The translations under genes were made by a program, and so were the position numbers. A stretch of 64,000 nucleotides of DNA from an uncultured Collinsella sp. (GTDB lineage Bacteria; Actinomycetota; Coriobacteriia; Coriobacteriales; Coriobacteriaceae). The notes below the pieces were generated by a model, which was not told where the DNA came from, ran no database searches, and saw only the letters and a list, made by a program, of their open reading frames with translations. Numbering within the stretch: the stretch's first letter is position 1; each line of letters starts with the position of its first letter. The stretch spans positions 496,001 through 560,000 of the forward strand of contig CAKTVB010000001.1 in assembly GCA_934621295.1 (NCBI GenBank), in the 5' to 3' direction. This document shows, in pieces, positions 60,196-64,000 of this stretch.

Positions 60196-60822
60196 ATGTC
60201 TAAGTTTGAAGTTATGAACAGCGAGGGCAAGAAGGCCACTGAGGCCGAGCTCGCGCCCGAGGTGTACGGCATCGAGCCGAACATCCACGTCATGCACCAC
60301 ATCGTCAAGTGCCAGCAGGCTTGCTGGCGTCAGGGCACCCAGTCCGCCAAGGGCCGTTCCGAGGTCTCCGGCGGCGGCAAGAAGCCTTGGCGTCAGAAGG
60401 GCACCGGCCGTGCCCGCCAGGGTTCCATCCGTGCTGCCCAGTGGCGTCACGGTGGCGTCGTCTTTGCTCCGAAGCCCCGTTCCTATGCTAAGCACATGAA
60501 CGCCAAAGAGGTCAAGCTCGCTATGCGTTCCGCCCTCTCCGCTAAGGTTCGCGACAACGAGCTCGTTCTCGTTGACGACTACGCCTTCGAGAAGCCGTCC
60601 ACCAAGGCTGCTGTCGCCATGCTCAAGGCTCTCGGCCTTGAGGGCAAGCGCCTGACTATCATCGTTCGCGATGAGGACATCAACGCTTACCTGTCCTTCC
60701 GCAACGTCCCCAAGACGTTCATCATCACGCCCGACGAGGCCAACACCTATGACCTCCTCAACAACGGCGCCCTGCTGATGACCGCCGACATTGCTGCACA
60801 CTTCGGGGAGGTGCTTGCATAA
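60196..60822 (+). CDS. rplD: 50S ribosomal protein L4
   Basis: 208 residues from ATG at 60196 (CAAGGAGAA upstream). WRQGTQSAKGRSEVSGGGKK and PWRQKGTGRARQGSIRAAQW form the long loop lining the exit tunnel. The globular domain at the C-terminus is complete. Stop abuts the rplW start. Confidence 0.97.
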   Translation: MSKFEVMNSEGKKATEAELAPEVYGIEPNIHVMHHIVKCQQACWRQGTQSAKGRSEVSGGGKKPWRQKGTGRARQGSIRAAQWRHGGVVFAPKPRSYAKHMNAKEVKLAMRSALSAKVRDNELVLVDDYAFEKPSTKAAVAMLKALGLEGKRLTIIVRDEDINAYLSFRNVPKTFIITPDEANTYDLLNNGALLMTADIAAHFGEVLA

Positions 60823-61110
60823 ATGACCGCACACGAGATCATCATCCGCCCCATCGTTTCCGAGCAGTCCTATGACATGATGGAGCAGAACAAGTACACG
60901 TTCGAGGTTGCCAAGTCTGCCACCAAGCTGCAGGTTCGCGATGCCATCGAGGAGATCTTCGGCGTCCACGTCACCCGCGTGAACACGCTCAACGTCAAGC
61001 CTAAGACGAAGCGCGTCCGTTACATCGCCGGTAAGACCCGCACCTGGAAGAAGGCCATCGTGACCGTCGCCGAGGGCGAGACCATCGAGATCTTCGGCAC
61101 CCAGGCGTAA
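60823..61110 (+). CDS. rplW: 50S ribosomal protein L23
   Basis: 95 residues, normal length. IIIRPIVSEQSYDMMEQNKY and VNTLNVKPKTKRVR are standard; the protein sits at the tunnel exit where SRP and trigger factor dock. The ATG directly follows the rplD stop (TAAATG), with GGGGAGG in the end of rplD as its binding site. Confidence 0.97.
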   Translation: MTAHEIIIRPIVSEQSYDMMEQNKYTFEVAKSATKLQVRDAIEEIFGVHVTRVNTLNVKPKTKRVRYIAGKTRTWKKAIVTVAEGETIEIFGTQA

Positions 61111-61263
61111 ACACGCTCTCTTCGCGCCTCTTGTCTCCCCTTGGGGACAGAGGTGTCCCGGGCCTTCAATATGGAGTCGCCCGGTACCGTGGTAAATCCG
61201 GTGTCATCGCATCCGCGATCCCCGCTTGCGATGGCTAGCGGATTGATTCGAAAGGGATAGGTA

Positions 61264-62094
<831 letters not shown>

Positions 62095-62124
62095 TCGATA
62101 CCGAGTTTTTAGGAGTTAGCACTT

Positions 62125-62385
62125 ATGAGCAGAAGTCTCAAAAAGGGCCCGTTTGTGGAGACTCGCCTCCTCTCGCGTATCACCGCGATGAACGAGGCCG
62201 GCAAGAAGGACGTCGTGAAGACCTGGTCGCGCGCGTCCACCATCTTCCCCGAGATGGTCGGTCACACGATCGCCGTCCACGACGGTCGCAAGCACGTGCC
62301 CGTGTATGTTACCGAGTCCATGGTTGGTCACAAGCTCGGCGAGTTCGCACCGACCCGTACGTTCCGTGGCCACAAGGCCAAATAG
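62125..62385 (+). CDS. rpsS: 30S ribosomal protein S19
   Basis: 86 residues: SRSLKKGPFVETRLLSRI, KTWSRASTIFPEMVGHTIAV and KLGEFAPTRTFRGH identify S19, a 30S head protein. TAGGAGT precedes ATG; 30 nt after rplB. Confidence 0.98.
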   Translation: MSRSLKKGPFVETRLLSRITAMNEAGKKDVVKTWSRASTIFPEMVGHTIAVHDGRKHVPVYVTESMVGHKLGEFAPTRTFRGHKAK

Positions 62386-62400
62386 GGGGGTTCATCGTAA

Positions 62401-62754
62401 ATGGCATCTAATAACGAGGTCCGCGCTACCGCTAAGTGGGTGCGCGTGTCCCCCAGCAAGGCTCGCCTTGTGGTCGATTTGATTCGCAACAAGTCCGTTG
62501 CCCAGGCTTTCGAGATCCTGCAGTTCTGCGATCGTCACGTTGCCGTGGACGTCGAGAAGGTTCTCCGTTCCGCCGTGGCCAACGCCGAGAACAACAACGG
62601 CATGCGCGCTGACGACCTGGTCGTCGCCGCTACCTATGTTGACGAGGGCCCGACGCTCAAGCGTATCCGTCCTCGCGCTAAGGGCTCCGCTTCCCGTATC
62701 CTGAAGCGCACGAGCCACATCACCGTCATCGTCGCTCCTCGAAAGGAGGCATAA
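62401..62754 (+). CDS. rplV: 50S ribosomal protein L22
   Basis: 117 residues. WVRVSPSKARLVVDLIRNKS and the tunnel-lining hairpin KRIRPRAKGSASRILKRTSH are intact. GGGGGG at the end of the rpsS gap acts as binding site. 15 nt after rpsS, 6 nt before rpsC. Confidence 0.98.
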   Translation: MASNNEVRATAKWVRVSPSKARLVVDLIRNKSVAQAFEILQFCDRHVAVDVEKVLRSAVANAENNNGMRADDLVVAATYVDEGPTLKRIRPRAKGSASRILKRTSHITVIVAPRKEA

Positions 62755-62760
62755 AGCGCT

Positions 62761-63471
62761 ATGGGTCAGAAAGTTTATCCCACTGGTTTCCGTCTCGGTA
62801 TCACCGAGGACTGGCGTTCCCGCTGGTTCGCCGGTAAGGACTACGCTGCCACCCTCGGCAACGACCTTGCTATCCGCAAGTTCCTCGAGAAGCGTCTTTC
62901 CCGCGCCGCCGTCTCCCGCGTGGAGATCGAGCGCGCTGGCGACAAGGTGAAGGTCATCATCCTCACCGCTCGCCCGGGCGTTGTCATCGGCAAGAAGGGT
63001 GCAGAGATCGACGGTCTCCGCACCGACCTCGAGAAGGTCGCCGGTGTCGAGAAGGGTCAGCTCTCCGTTGACGTCATCGAGGTCAAGCGCCCCGAGCTCG
63101 ACGCCAGCCTCGTTGCTCAGTCCATCGCCGAGCAGCTTGAGGGCCGTGTCGCCTTCCGTCGCGCTATGCGCAAGGCCGTTCAGTCCGCTCGCAAGGCTGG
63201 CGCTAAGGGTATTCGTATCCAATGCTCCGGTCGTCTGGGTGGCGCTGAGATGAGCCGCCGTGAGTGGTACCGCGAGGGTCGCGTGCCTCTGCACACCCTG
63301 CGCGCCAAGATCGACTACGGCACCGCCGTTGCTCGCACCACCATGGGCTCCTGTGGCGTGAAGGTTTGGATCTACCAGGGCGAGAAGCTCCCCGGTCAGC
63401 CTGTTCCCAACATGGCTCTCGAGGGTACCTCGCGTCCTCGTCGTCGTAACAACGAGAGGAGGGGTCAGTAG
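62761..63471 (+). CDS. rpsC: 30S ribosomal protein S3
   Basis: 236 residues. N-terminal GQKVYPTGFRLGITEDWRSR, the KH-type motif RPGVVIGKKGAEIDGLR and the C-terminal GRLGGAEMSRREWYREGRVP segment are present. AAAGGAGG precedes ATG within the end of rplV. Its stop shares one base with the rplP GTG. Confidence 0.98.
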   Translation: MGQKVYPTGFRLGITEDWRSRWFAGKDYAATLGNDLAIRKFLEKRLSRAAVSRVEIERAGDKVKVIILTARPGVVIGKKGAEIDGLRTDLEKVAGVEKGQLSVDVIEVKRPELDASLVAQSIAEQLEGRVAFRRAMRKAVQSARKAGAKGIRIQCSGRLGGAEMSRREWYREGRVPLHTLRAKIDYGTAVARTTMGSCGVKVWIYQGEKLPGQPVPNMALEGTSRPRRRNNERRGQ

Positions 63472-63971
63472 TGCTTGCCCCTAAGCGTGTTCTTCACCGT
63501 AAGGTGCAGCGTGGCTCCATGAAGGGCCAGGCTAAGGGTAATACCCAGCTGCATTTTGGCGAGTATGGTCTGAAGGCTCTTGAGGCCCACTGGATCACCA
63601 ACCGTCAGATCGAGGCCGCTCGTATCGCCATGACCCGTTACATGAAGCGTGGCGGTCGTGTGTACATCACCATCTTCCCGGATAAGCCCATCACGAAGAA
63701 GCCTGCGGAGACCCGCATGGGTTCTGGTAAGGGTAACCCCGAGGAGTGGGTGGCCGTTGTCAAGCCCGGTCGCGTCATGTTTGAGATCGCCGGCGTGCCC
63801 GAGGATGTTGCGCGTGAGGCTCTTCGCCTTGCCCAGCACAAGCTGCCCATCAAGACCAAGATTCTTGTTGCCGAGGACGCCGAGGAGCGCGCCGAGGCCG
63901 AGATGGAGGCTGAGGAGGCCCTCGAGGCCAAGTGGGCTGCTGAGGACGCTGCTGCCAAGGAGGAGAACTAA
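63471..63971 (+). CDS. rplP: 50S ribosomal protein L16 with acidic C-terminal tail
   Basis: 166 residues, about 28 more than the usual ~138. LAPKRVLHRKVQRGSMKG, the YGLKALEAHWITNRQIEAAR helix and RMGSGKGNPEEWVAVVKPGR are standard. After the normal end near KTKILVAE comes a Glu/Ala-rich tail (EERAEAEMEAEEALEAKWAA). GTG start in a one-base overlap with the rpsC stop; GAGAGGAGGGG precedes it. Confidence 0.97.
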   Translation: MLAPKRVLHRKVQRGSMKGQAKGNTQLHFGEYGLKALEAHWITNRQIEAARIAMTRYMKRGGRVYITIFPDKPITKKPAETRMGSGKGNPEEWVAVVKPGRVMFEIAGVPEDVAREALRLAQHKLPIKTKILVAEDAEERAEAEMEAEEALEAKWAAEDAAAKEEN

Positions 63972-64000
63972 TGAAGCCCGCAGAGATTCGTGAGCTTTCG
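63971..64000 (+). CDS. rpmC: 50S ribosomal protein L29, N-terminal fragment
   Basis: Ten codons (MKPAEIRELS) before the window ends. The sequence and the position directly after rplP (TAATG overlap) fit L29. Confidence 0.9.
   Translation, partial: MKPAEIRELS

Overview
The window is about 64 kb of high-GC DNA. RpoB, EF-G and the ribosomal proteins have an actinobacterial look, start codons include many GTG and TTG, and the gene complement (a choline-lyase microcompartment, Elp3, CapA, a DUF3516 helicase) points to a gut anaerobe of the Coriobacteriia, probably Collinsella or a close relative. That placement is inference; no rRNA is present.

Region 1 (1-15.9 kb, all + strand) is a bacterial microcompartment (BMC) locus for anaerobic choline breakdown. 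CutC (choline TMA-lyase) and its activase CutD make trimethylamine and acetaldehyde. An acetylating aldehyde dehydrogenase, a PduL-type phosphotransacylase and an iron alcohol dehydrogenase convert the aldehyde to acetyl-phosphate and ethanol. The shell is encoded by a partial BMC gene, EutS-like, BMC-like and EutN-like genes and three BMC-H genes that are identical over about 260 nt. One of these carries a 142-residue Lys/Ala-rich N-terminal extension and a preserved internal ribosome binding site. A second aldehyde-dehydrogenase homologue has lost its catalytic cysteine. EutP-, EutT-N- and EutJ-like accessory genes, a DUF4037/DUF4125 pair and a MerR regulator are embedded in the run.

Region 2 (16-29.7 kb) is mixed: a DUF3516 helicase; a nuclease-fold hypothetical gene flanked by two inverted copies of a ~138-bp terminal-inverted-repeat element; TrmB; a NERD protein; a Trm9-like methyltransferase; a membrane XRE regulator with a DUF4097 partner; Elp3; a spermidine-synthase-like protein; and a CapA lipoprotein.

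Region 3 (29.8-42.6 kb, - strand) holds a three-gene operon (TerB-N protein, BrxC/BrxD-type ATPase, Lhr-like helicase) with a LexA-like box over its likely promoter. This is the best candidate for an under-described system here. It is followed by a second membrane XRE regulator, a MarR/heterodimeric ABC exporter operon and an unknown gene.

Region 4 (42.7-64 kb, + strand) is housekeeping: an aminotransferase, a long palindrome, an L10 leader with rplJ-rplL, galU, rpoB-rpoC, rpsL-rpsG-fusA-rpsJ, a histidine phosphatase, and the S10 operon from rplC to the start of rpmC. RpoB has an enlarged fork-loop-2 segment, RpoC ends in an alpha-CTD-like helix-hairpin-helix domain, tuf is absent between fusA and rpsJ, and the phosphatase separates rpsJ from rplC. 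I saw no tRNA, rRNA, CRISPR array, prophage or transposase.
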